Below the pieces are notes generated by a model. That model saw only the letters and a list, made by a program, of their open reading frames with translations. It had not been told where the DNA came from and did not search any database. Below are positions 25,609-35,645 of a stretch of 64,000 bases of DNA, one piece after another. Made by a program: the position numbers and the translations under genes. The stretch covers positions 911,098 to 975,097 of the forward strand of contig OX621164.1 in the NCBI GenBank assembly GCA_951640195.1. The letters are read 5' to 3'. Every line of letters begins with the position of its first letter. Position 1 is the first letter of the stretch. The DNA comes from Porpolomopsis calyptriformis (Eukaryota > Basidiomycota > Agaricomycetes > Agaricales > Hygrophoraceae).

Positions 25609-26949
25609 TTAACAAGTGAGACCCTCCAGCTTGCGCATGAGCACGTCATCAGAAATGAATGGTCCACCGAAGTAGATCGGGACCTGTGTCAAATCTTCAA
25701 AATCGTCATAAACGAATCGGTCAAAAATCTTTGCGGTTCCACACGCATGAGAGACTCGAGCGATCGCCAAGTGGAGGTTGCATATCCTGGGATCTGGCAA
25801 GCCGATTAGGTTCCCACCCTCCCCTCTTCCAAACACAATCTCTTGACCGTCCTGGATGGCACTCATTGAACGTGGAATACGAGTACTAACTTTTCGGAAA
25901 AAGTATTTCCACTAGACGACGCAGATGTAAACGTGACAATGATAATGATTGGAACTCTTACCTGACCATCGCAAAGTCTCGCTTCAATTCCCCAAGCCAT
26001 ACTTTTATTCATCGCATCGTGAGCATCGGATTGGAGATTCAGTGCATTGCACGGATGGTCTATGTACTGTAGAACAGTTTCCGCAGTGACAACTGAGCCA
26101 GTGAAATCTTTAATAGCGGCCCACGTCTGGAGCTAGAAAAAAATGTAAACAACCGAGAGACCCGACAATCAATGAGATTGAAAGTTACCTTTGAGTCTAT
26201 CGAGAATGGGATGATATGGGTGCAACGCGGAATCACCATATCCTCCGTGTCAAGGAAAGAGAAATCTGTGAGAAGACACTTGGACCCATCTCGTAGCATA
26301 ATCTGCGAAAAAGGTCAGCCTAGAAGATAGTATGAACTATTCATGACGCGCAAGATCTCTCAAAGCTCCTTGGCTCTTTCGACTATTCGCTTTCAGTATC
26401 AATTGTCCGATCTCTGCGATGCGTTTGAGACGGGGCGTAGAATGTACCGTGTACTGTGGGGTCTGTTTACCACCAGGATTTCTGACTTGAAATCCAGAAT
26501 ATTAGTTACGATTTGAAGAAATGAGACTTGACTGACATGCAATTACCAAGTGAGAAAGGTAGTGACTTGCAAGGTTTGTGAGAGGGGTGGGGTCGCAATG
26601 CTGGAGTTCATTATGTATTAAAGTTGCCCAGTCATCAGCGGCCATAGTGTAATCGCCACCCAACACGTTGAGGACTTGAGAAAACGACAAGTCAGTATCA
26701 AGGGTATTGAGATGAAACTGGAAGATCACCTAGATTTTGAACAGCAATAATTCCGCATTTGTTAAGCTCAACGAGGAAATCTCGGGCCATAGTCGCTGGA
26801 GACGGAGAGTGGTCGAGGAGAGCACTCAGGAGGCCATGGGCAGGTACGCGGTAAACTGAATTTGTCGTTCCGACGCGTTCAGCAAATCCCAATGGGGCCT
26901 CCTGTCCACTCATCAAGTGCAAGAGAGGCAGGGGATATGATGCAAGCAT
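25609..26949 (-). CDS. HNH_2-type protein, tandem copy A
   Basis: Fungal HNH-nuclease-like protein, expanded in agaricomycetes. ATG 26949 opens MLASYPLPLLHLMSGQEAPL. Exon pieces then give LGGDYTMAADDWATLIHNEL, NPGGKQTPQYTVHSTPRLKR, and the HNH core MLRDGSKCLLTD, CTHIIPFSIDSK and HPCNALNLQSDAHDAMNK with MAWGIEARLCDGQ. The last exon is WKYFFRKVSTRIPRSMSAIQ through LMRKLEGLTC. The core matches the C..TG / C.HI.PFS / N.L.L....HDA pattern of HNH_2. Copy A has CLLTD where copy B has CLVTG, and CTHI for CAHI. I could not find a clean phase-matched intron just before the MLRDG exon, so this copy may be damaged. Nuclease activity is inferred from the family, not shown. Confidence 0.65.
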
Positions 26950-27018
26950 TAGAATGTTTATTCAAAGCGTGGGCTGCCAAAAGCAAACGACCTTATGTAA
27001 TATAAGACCAATGACGAC

Positions 27019-28336
27019 TCAACAAGCTAGAACCTCCAGCTTGCGCATGAGCACATCATCAGGTACGAAGGGACCACCGAAATAGGTTGGAACCTGCGCT
27101 CCATCCTCATAATCGTCGTCAATGAATCGGTCAAAAATCTCTGAGGCCCCACAGGCATGAGAGATTCGAATGATCGCCAAGTGGAGGTTGCATATCCTTG
27201 GATCAGGTAATGCGATTAGGTTCCCGCCCTTTCCTCCTCCAAACACAATTTCTTGACCGTCCTGGATGGCGTTCATTGAACGTGGAATACGAGTTCTGAC
27301 TTTTCGGAAAAAGTACTTCCACTAGGCGACGCAGATATAAACGTGACAATAATCGCGGTGGACCTCTTACCTGTCCATCGCAAATCCTCGCTTCAATTCC
27401 CCAAGCCATAAATTTATCCATCGCATCGTGGGCGTTGGATTCGAGATTCAGCGCATTGCTAGGATGGTTTATGTATTGCCGAACATCTTCCGCAGTGAAC
27501 CTTGCGCCAGTGAACGCTTCAATGGCGGCCCATGTCTGGTGCTAGCAAGAAGGGTAAACAACCGAGAGTCCCGGCAATCGAAAGTTACCTTTGAGTTGAT
27601 TGAGAATGGGATTATATGAGCGCAACGCGGAAACACCGCATCCTCTGCGTCAAGGAAAGGCCAGCCTGTCACAAGGCACTCGGTCCCATCTCGCAGCATA
27701 AGCTGCGAAAAATGTCAGCCTATAAAAGGTAGTATGAAGCATTCGTGACGTGCAAGATCTCTCAAAGCTTCTTGGCTCCTTGTAACAGTGGCTTTTCGAA
27801 CCAATTCTTCGATCTCTGCAACGCGTTTGAAATTGGGTGTAGGACATACTGTGTCCTGTGGGGTCTGTTTACCACCAGGATTTCTGACTTGAAAATCAGA
27901 ATATTAGTTACGATGCGTTTGAAATGAGACTTGGCTGACATGCAATTACCAAGTAAGAAAGATAGTGACTTGCAAGGTTTGTGAGAGGAGTGGGGTCAGC
28001 ATGCTGAAGTTCATTATGTATTAAAGTTGCCCAGTCATCAGCGGCCATAGTGTAATCGCCACCCAACACGTCAAGGACTTGACGAAACGACAAGTCAGTA
28101 TATTGAGATGAAACTGGAAGATCACCTAGATTTTGAACAGCAATAATTCCGCATTTGTTCAGCTCAACGAGGAACTCTCGGGCCATACTTCCGGGAGATG
28201 GAGAATGATCGATGAGAGCGTTCAGGAGGCCGTGGGCAGGTACGCAGTAAACTGAATTCATCGTTCCGACACGTTCAGCAAACCCCAATGGGGACTCATG
28301 CTCCCGCACTAAATTCAGAGGATATGATGCAAGTAT
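27019..28336 (-). CDS. HNH_2-type protein, tandem copy B
   Basis: Close paralogue of copy A about 1.4 kb away, same strand, aligning end to end including introns. It has the better-preserved HNH core: MLRDGTECLVTGWPF, CAHIIPFSINSK and HPSNALNLESNAHDAMDKFM, and ends with GGPFVPDDVLMRKLEVLAC. At the position of copy A's initiator ATG it has ATA (28336-28334), so translation must begin elsewhere or the copy is dead; the next in-frame ATG begins MNSVYCVPAHGLL. The same unresolved splice junction before MLRDG is seen. Upstream pieces: LGFAERVGTMNSVYCVPAHG and DWATLIHNELQHADPTPLTN. The role is unknown. Confidence 0.65.
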
Positions 28337-28416
28337 AAATGAGCCAATGATCTTACATAATAATACTTTAAACTCAGAACCATCGAGTCGTAAACATTAC
28401 ACAACACACACAACGA

Positions 28417-28839
28417 TGACCAGTGAGTGACATCCGGCTGCTTTGTATCTTCACTAAAATTCCTCCTTTCTCTTGGTCCTCTTAGGGGGCAATCAGCGAG
28501 AAACCGATCGCTTGAAGGCTCAGAAGAAGTTGGCGGCTGCTAAAGGGAAGCCCAAGGAGAGCGCCGCTTCTCTCGCGAAGCGAAAGGAAGCGTAAGTCTT
28601 TTTTTGTTTTTCCCATTTCCCTTTTTTTCCCTTTTTCCTTTCGCTTTTCCGTGCATTCGGGGGAGCTCCATCTTTTCCCATCTAGAGATGCCGAAATACT
28701 CAGAGCGAAACAAAGGGTATGTAATCGCAGAACCCTGGGACGGTATTATAAAAGAAATCTCATTACATTACCCTGCCTTGTGCAGAAGAAAGATGAGGAA
28801 AGGGCTACCGCAGAAGATTCCAAATCGGCCACCAAATGA
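28417..28839 (+). CDS. SERF-like (4F5 family) small basic protein
   Basis: A 65-residue protein built from four small exons: 28417-28423 (7 nt), 28486-28591, 28686-28716 and 28786-28839. The product begins MTRGNQRETDRLKAQKKLAA, carries GKPKESAASLAKRKEADAEI and ends KKDEERATAEDSKSATK. This is the signature of the small EDRK-rich factor family, which modifies protein aggregation in animals and is otherwise poorly understood in fungi. All introns have GT-AG ends and the phases fit. The first exon codes for only two whole codons, so ordinary ORF-based calling would miss the gene. Confidence 0.88.
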
Positions 28840-30117
28840 CATCTTATCTTGTACTCGCGTTGCTATTTCCTGATCGTTATTAGATCGGTTTTGTGGAGAG
28901 AGGGAATGGTGATTGTAGTCTTGTTGTCTTTGTATCGACTACGGTCATACCTCCTTCTGATCGATGGTATCATATGGCTGTTTGACTGATGGTACAGGTT
29001 CCTCCGGCATTCAGTCTGATGACCCGATGACATTGCTCTGCTCAGTCCAGAGCCCCATCTGTCTGTATCTGATGATCAGGTCTGGATGGGGCTGCAAGCA
29101 GGGAGATAGATGGTGGCGGTGAGCTTAGCGCTCATCACCATTATCTTCCAGGGCTGAGCTTTGTCATCTAGATTGAAGGAAAAAATGCAGTGTCGAACGG
29201 AGGTCGGAACATCAACAGGGGGTCAGCACGTTCAATGACCCTATCCCCATGCTGTGTGATCCCCAGACGCTCTCATCGGCCTTCCCTGCCGCAAATCTAG
29301 GACATTTGGTGATTTTGAACCTTGACAGAGACATCCTATTTTCAATCGTCGCCACCACCCAATGACACGGAGTGACATGTCCGTTATACCCATGATTGTT
29401 TTGTTCCAGGGTTGCGTTCCGGTCCAATTCAAGCTTTCAAATCCCTTGTGTGCCTGGATGCCTGTAACGGCACAAAACCCTAGAAACACTTTTTTAGTCT
29501 ATGACATCGCCAGATCACTTTCCCATAATTGTGTTTGAATATATATCATCGCCTTGTTCCATGCCAGATCAAATATCCGCCGGACAAAGATGGTTTGAAA
29601 AACCCACACCTGATCGCCTAACTTCTCGGTGCCATGTCCTAAGCAAATTTAATGGACAGCAAAGTGAATTCAAATGAAGCCAGTGTCGTGGATCCGGTTT
29701 GCCTATGTTGATCCGGAAGAAGCCGACAGCGCTATCACAGGGATAATAACACGCGCGAAGATGTACCACGTTTACTGTCAGCTAACAATAAAGAAGTGCC
29801 TTGCAAGCGCCTGGCAGCCGACTTCAGAGAAGGCGATGATGCACCTGAGGATTCGGGTTTGACTTTCACAACGGCGACTTGATCGGAAATAAATAATTTC
29901 AGAACCTTTGTAAATAATATTGGAGATCAATCTTCCATGAAAAAATATATCCAACAGAACGTCACTTACTACATTACGACATCCCTAGACCCGGTTATGA
30001 AGTCTTCAGGAGGCAGATGACCGTCGTCAGATAAGTATATGTCTAGATGCTCAAGCGCATGGATGAGGCAACGTAACATCCCAACGATTTGGGTAAAAAT
30101 CTCCGAACCCCCCACTT
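28840..30117. other. Gene-free interval
   Basis: About 1.3 kb after the SERF-like gene and before the 3' end of the Brr6-like gene. Only short ORFs without recognisable features are present. I see no terminal repeats, tRNA arms or tandem repeats. Confidence 0.45.
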
Positions 30118-31471
30118 CTATTTTATTTTAGTTGCCCCCCCTCCGACAAGGCGCCGCTTCCGTGTCGGCGTCTGTGGTTCCTCAGAAGCCACCGAGTTCC
30201 AGGGACGGCCCCAGTTGGGCGTGGGAGCCGGTGAAAGGTATCCTCCAAGTTGATTAGGAGCGAATGGAGTCACGGGGATCGAAGAGTGAAACGGTGGGGC
30301 AGGTGAAGGAAGGTGATACTTGGAGCGGTATAGAGAAAGAAGCGCGTTTATGAATATCGTCAGAAAGGAGAGCGATGTCAATGTGAAAGCCTGTATTGGA
30401 GAAAATCACAGGCGATCAGTGAAATAGACGTCATTTGACAAACTTGGGTAGATCACCAGTGTTTTCCAGCTGATAGGCTCAACAAAACTGTTTACGATTT
30501 CTGCGATGAGTTCGGCGCCAACTTTGGCTCGCTCAATCACCGTGGGATCCCGTCGCATGCACATTTCCCAATTGCTGCATTGCCGGGCCATTGCTGGAAT
30601 AGGATTAGAAGCGCACATATTGTTCTTGTATTGAAGTGAACACATGGCGATCTCCTGTACAATGTCTATTTGATAATCGTAAGGGTAAGTGAAAATACAA
30701 ATGGCAAATTTTCTGAAAAGGCAAACCCATGGAGTGTTCAGAAACACGTTGCGCAACATCGCGTTGCACGGTAAGAATGAATTGGAGTACCAGATAAAGA
30801 AACAATAATATCAGGCACAGGTTGAAGAATACCTGGAGATACCTATAAACCAATATCAGTTGTTGTCCACAAGAATTGAGTACAACGTACCCTAGAAGGA
30901 TATACGGCATATCTGATTGGGGAATGGGCGCAGTGGACATATTGAGCGTATAGTGGTTTGAGGTGTTTTGAGTTGGCAGGCTGCTACCATCATCACCCTC
31001 CGATTCGGTCCCGTCATCATCTCTTGCCTCTTGACTATGCGTCACCCTTCCTCGATTGTCGCGAGCCTTCTGTCTAGATTTGAACACCCTCCTCATTCCG
31101 CCGAGTGCGACGACTCTCCCTCCGTCGTTCGCCTTCTCTTCGACTTTGGGCGGGCTGGCCTCCACCATGTCCACATCCTTGATTTCCGGCTGGGGCCAGG
31201 GTGTTGATGGGAACGCCTTCGCGGCGGAGAAATTGGGGGGAGGTGCCCAGTCGTGGACGTGGGGTGAGTTGGGTGGCGGCGTGTGAAACATGAATGGGAT
31301 ATTGTTATTCGCACCGAACGTTGTTGGTGGTGTTGCAGGGAAGGCAGGCGGGGGTGGGTTCATGTCATTCAAGGTGCCTGGGAAGATCCCCGTCAGGTTT
31401 GGAAAGTGAGTGTACATCAAATGGACACACGCTTGGAAGGTGTGCTTGTAGCTTCGTGAGATACGGCCCAT
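30118..31471 (-). CDS. Brr6/Brl1-type nuclear envelope protein
   Basis: Integral inner-nuclear-membrane protein needed for nuclear pore complex assembly and membrane lipid balance. Visible features: a Pro-rich N-terminus, a first membrane span LQVFFNLCLILLFLYLVLQF, then the lumenal disulfide domain with four cysteines (CSLQYKNNMCASNPIPAMAR then QCSNWEMCMRRDP), the signature RAKVGAELIAEIVNSFVEPI, and a second span SLSFLTIFINALLSLY. Several short introns separate these parts. Start: ATG 31471 gives an extended N-terminus; ATG 31363 (MNPPPPAFPATPP) is an equally good candidate and looks more like the family. Brr6 and Brl1 cannot be told apart here. Divergent from the ClpP gene. Confidence 0.92.
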
Positions 31472-31664
31472 ACAGGCTTTATGTTGCTACTGGGACGAGA
31501 TGTGAACTGAAAGTCCATTGGGGCGTCTTTAGAACGCTCTGTCCGCGATCCCATTGCCCCACGTTAACAATACTTAAATGTAACAAGACGGGGAAGGGGA
31601 TTGGAACGTGGAAGTCGGGTGAAGGTCGCGTTGGTCACGTGCTTACACCTCGCTTTTTTCTCTC
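31472..31664. promoter_or_regulatory. Divergent promoter region, Brr6-like / ClpP
   Basis: A 193-bp interval (301 bp if the Brr6-like protein starts at 31363) separates two oppositely directed starts. A CACGTG E-box (TCACGTGC) lies at about 31635-31642, which could bind bHLH factors. No TATA box is clear. Confidence 0.5.
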
Positions 31665-32792
31665 ATGGTCGTCCGTTCGGTGATTCCAACGTTTTGCAAG
31701 CGACTGTCCTTTTCAGCTCGTCGATTTTATCATGCACGGTCACCACCGTCAGCGAGCCTTGTCCCGATAGTGATCGAGCAAACTGTTTGTTGAGCAATCG
31801 TCCCATGTTCTTCCTAGGTCGTTAATACATGCCCTACCTTCATCAAGGGAAGGGGAGAGAGATCGTACGATATATTCTCGCGTCTTCTCCGTGAGCGTGT
31901 CATCATGCTGTACGGTCCGGTGCGTCGCAACTCTTGGATGGTGGCATAACCAACATAACTTTGCCTGTTAGATTCGAGACACGGATGCTACTCTGACGGT
32001 TGCGCAACTGTTGTTCTTGGAAGCCGAAGAGACGTCGAAGCCGATCCACCTTTATATTAATTCTCCAGGAGGCAGTGTCACGGCTGGATTGGCGATCTAC
32101 GATACAGTACTGTCTGTTGGCTGATCGTTGGTATCTTGCTTATCGCAATTTCACAGATGCAGGTCCGAGAAAGTTCCATTGAAGTGGGTATCAAACATCT
32201 GACGTCTTAGAACCCGGCCAGTATGTTTCACCGCCTATACATACCTATTGTGTTGGTCAGGCGTGCTCGATGGGCTCGCTCCTCCTTGCAGCAGGTGTGC
32301 CGACAATGCTCCCTGGTCTGAATAATAATGTTGACTGCACCAGGTCAAAAGGGGAAGCGACACTGTCTGCCAAACGCTAGTATCATGATTCACCGTAAGT
32401 TTCAAGTTGGCAGGAGAATTAGTCCGATCGATTTGATTGTAGAGCCCTCTGGCGGTGCGTCTGGTCAGGCGTCGGACATTGCGATACACGCCAAAGAGAT
32501 TCTACGGGTCAGACGGGTATTGACGGGTATATATCAACGGCACTGCTCTAAGCCGGGCGAGAGTGAGCCGACAGGGCTAGATCGATTTGGTTAGTGCATT
32601 CACAGCCACGTCCCGCCCGTTCCTGATCACATCAACAAAGAGAGAGCACTCGAGCGGGATTATTTCATGACTGGTCTGCTTCCATGAGCTTTGCCAGTTG
32701 CCAGTTGACTGATGCTCTGAGCAGCACAAGAAGCACGTGATTTTGGGATCGTTGATGGCATCCTGGAGAAACGACCGGGTGGTAACGAGTGA
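31665..32792 (+). CDS. clpP: Mitochondrial ATP-dependent Clp protease proteolytic subunit
   Basis: Serine peptidase of the mitochondrial matrix that works with ClpX. Exons: 31665-31784, 31848-31919, 31972-32106, 32157-32162, 32222-32294, 32344-32394, 32443-32589, 32641-32673, 32725-32792. The N-terminus [20 protein letters not shown] is a mitochondrial presequence, Arg/Ser-rich with no acidic residue. Core blocks: [56 protein letters not shown] with the catalytic serine (ACSMG), ASIMIHQPSGG with the catalytic histidine, and the acidic residue in the [18 protein letters not shown] tail. The 6-nt exon encodes exactly the conserved Met-Gln of IYDTMQ. All exon phases fit together. Confidence 0.95.
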
Positions 32793-32989
32793 TGGATTAT
32801 CGCCCAGAATGGTACGGTTGCACTGCTAAGTCCATAAGATTCCATCACGGAAATTCACTCGCTATTTTTGAAAGTTTAATGTAAATTCATTGCGGGGTAC
32901 TTGACTTGACAGTCGTCTGACAGCCGCCTTTGGATCGAGGTCGCTAACCCTCGCTAATCCCCCCTATCCAAAACGCGATCAGAACATTA

Positions 32990-35105
32990 ATGTACGGCCC
33001 TTTCATTGGCCTCAAAATCATCAACTCCAACTCAGTGCTAACGTCCATGATCTACCTTGTTTACGCCCCCTTAGTTTATTTCTCTTCCTTCGCCCTAGCA
33101 GATTTCATACCTATCCCGCTCACCTTCGATGATGATGGCCGGTATCTCGTCGGTGTCAATATGGTGACGTCCCCGTGTTTTTGCTTACTCGGACAAATGC
33201 CGACTCCTATCCTGTAGTCTGCCGGCCCTTCACAGCAGTCTTTCCAATTCGCTCTGTCCACAAGCATCCAGGATGTCACCGTGCGAGGTATAGATTGTGC
33301 TTCATGCATCGGTGGCCCAGGGTTCGTTCCCGTCTTTCTCGGGCTTCCCTTGTACTGACCGCTATTAGTTACAACCTTTCCGCGTCATCTACCGCGATAC
33401 CGTTGCACTCCAATGCCTCCTCAGGCGTTCAACTTGTTGGCGGGTCCGCGAACGGAAGTTTGGTCTTGGAACAATGTGGACTGGTTGAGAGCAACGGTAC
33501 TCTCTGGTCGTATTCGAATCAATCAAGTATGCACAATCTCTCCAATCATCTTCTCACACTGAATCATCCCCCTATGTTTCTTTCTAGTCATCGTAGTCAA
33601 CCAAACAGACTTTCCCCTTTCCTCTCGTACATCGGGCATATTCGGTCTAGGGCCCAACGGGAACAACACCGACTTGACAAACACTCCCTTTGGCCAATGG
33701 TTTTCTTCCCATCCCTCTTCAACCAACTTCACGTTCGGACTCGCACTCAATCCTCCTCGCCAGAACTCGACCGATGCCGGCCTCTTGCATTGGTCTAATC
33801 TCGACCCATCTGCTTACACTGGTGCCATATCCACCGTGAACGCCATTCCACCCACCTACGGCTCAAGTTGGTATGTTCAATCCGATGGCTGGACTTTCCA
33901 AGCTCCCGGCGGCCAAGCCGCAGAGGGTCCATGTAGGAGCATTGTGGACCCCATCTACCCCAATATCTCTCTCCCACAAGCCTGGGCCCGCGAGATACGT
34001 TAGTACATCTCTTTACTTGGACCATCCGAAATGAAACGAACACCCTTCTCCTAGATTCTAAAATCCCTGGCGCTACCCCTCAAGCTTCGACCCACTTTGA
34101 ATACTGGCAGTTGCCATGTTCGACAACCATGAGCCTCACCGTCCTTTTTGGTGGCGCGAGCTTCACCATGGATCAAAATAGTCTCCTCGCCAACTCAAAT
34201 GGTCTCTGTTATAGCAATATTGTGGGACCAGTCGATCCACTAGACTCAACGTGTGTCTTTGGTTCAGCCTTTATCAGCACTCTCTATCTGTACGTATCCT
34301 GCTGTCGGCCTGCGTCTCCCGTTTCTAATATTTCTGCACACCATTAAGCATCGTCACCATATCTCAGCTGGCTCAAATGACTCTTGGGTTTGCTAGCCGC
34401 TCGCCATCGTCATCATCATCATCATCGTCGTCGTCGTCAGGACCGTCGGTTGTGATCGCCGGGCTGATAGCCGGAGCCGTCGTCATAGGAGTGATACTCC
34501 TATTCTCCCTGTTGTACATCGCTTACCGAACGCGATCAGCCCTCCGCCTTCCCGCATCTCAAATCCAACTCTCCAGTCCATCTTCCTTCTCCGGAACAAA
34601 TATATTGTATTCCGAAAACTCCCCTGACTCTCACACCTCTTTCGGTCAAGTCCGTGGCCCCTCCGATACCCCGCTCCTCACCGCTTTTTCCGACGCCGTC
34701 CCCCTACTCGCCCAGCACCGCCCCGTCACCGTCTCTATCGAACACAACCTCGACAACCTGAGCAGCAACCACAGCACCGAATCGCGCTGGAGCCCAGAAC
34801 CCATCCTGACCCCTCCCCCAGAGGCAAGGTACTCGCCACCCCTCAGGTCGCGCCCGCAGCAGTCCCCCCCCCAGGACTTCACCATCGAACCCTTCGTCGG
34901 CGTCCCACAGCCACCGCCAAGGTTGACCGGGATGGACGAAGTCAAGAGGGCGTTCGACGAGAGGAGGCGGAGGGAGCGGGCGGAAGAGGACATCGATTCG
35001 ATGGCGAACGAGCCTGGGAGCGATGCCCGCTCCGAATCCTCCGTCACCGTCGTCTCCCACACACGCCACCCACCGGGAGTGTTACCCAAAGCCTATCAAT
35101 ACTGA
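32990..35105 (+). CDS. Aspartic-protease-like single-pass membrane glycoprotein, probably inactive
   Basis: Predicted type I surface protein of fungal peptidase-A1-like architecture. It has an N-terminal hydrophobic signal (MIYLVYAPLVYFSSFALA), a large ectodomain with many N-glycosylation sequons (NLS, NAS, NGS, NQS, NQT, NNT, NFT, NST, NIS), and a TM helix VVIAGLIAGAVVIGVILLFS-like near 34450-34520. An 11-serine linker precedes the TM and a disordered cytosolic tail follows it, ending VLPKAYQY. The pepsin-like segments SGIFGLGPNGNNTDLTNTPF and the second lobe LPCSTTMSLTVLFGG are visible. Where an active enzyme has D-T/S-G the protein reads FALSTSIQDVTV in lobe 1, and no DTG/DSG is seen in lobe 2. 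Several introns occur, for example after VGVNM. Start could be ATG 32990 or the internal ATG near 33047. Confidence 0.75.
34397..34438 (+). repeat. TCA/TCG microsatellite coding poly-serine
   Basis: (TCA)n followed by (TCG)n inside the membrane glycoprotein gene, coding the serine stalk just before the TM helix. Length is likely variable between strains. Confidence 0.85.
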
Positions 35106-35645
35106 TCCCCGTCTTGCCATTCGTTCGACACTCTCTTTGCTTCTTTTTCTCAAACGATGTTTTCCCTCCCCTGCGAACTGGATCCCGGGCGATTCATAAC
35201 GCATCCCGCTCACTTGTGGTATTGCACTTGGTGGATATTGATTTAAGGACATTGCTGCGTGCAATTACTTATCCCACTTTGTAGCATACAATCTTGTATA
35301 TACAGTACTTGTTTCATCCCCCAATTCCCCCTACTAATAATCGGCCGTTATATTCGCAGTCTTCACTTTTAGGGCAATTTTGCCGCAAAAAAAAAAAAGA
35401 TTTTTGACTGCGATCGATTTGTGGAAAGCTTCTGTAACTCGACGTGCCATGTATATATATATCATATTTAAGAGCCATTCCACACCCTCGCGTCAACCCA
35501 ATCAGATCGAGGATTTGGTCTTCTATTCGCATCCGGCGTAGGACTCGACTGACTTCGATCAGTAATAGCAGGAGCTGCACGGGAACGAGCGACTCTGTTT
35601 TACGATCAATACCAATGTTCGTCAAGGAAATAGACGAAACTATAG
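35106..35645. other. Interval between convergent genes
   Basis: Contains the two 3' ends of the aspartic-protease-like gene and the ADAM gene. An A-tract (about 35386-35398) and a TATATATATAT-like run (about 35453-35463) are present. No coding evidence. Confidence 0.5.
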
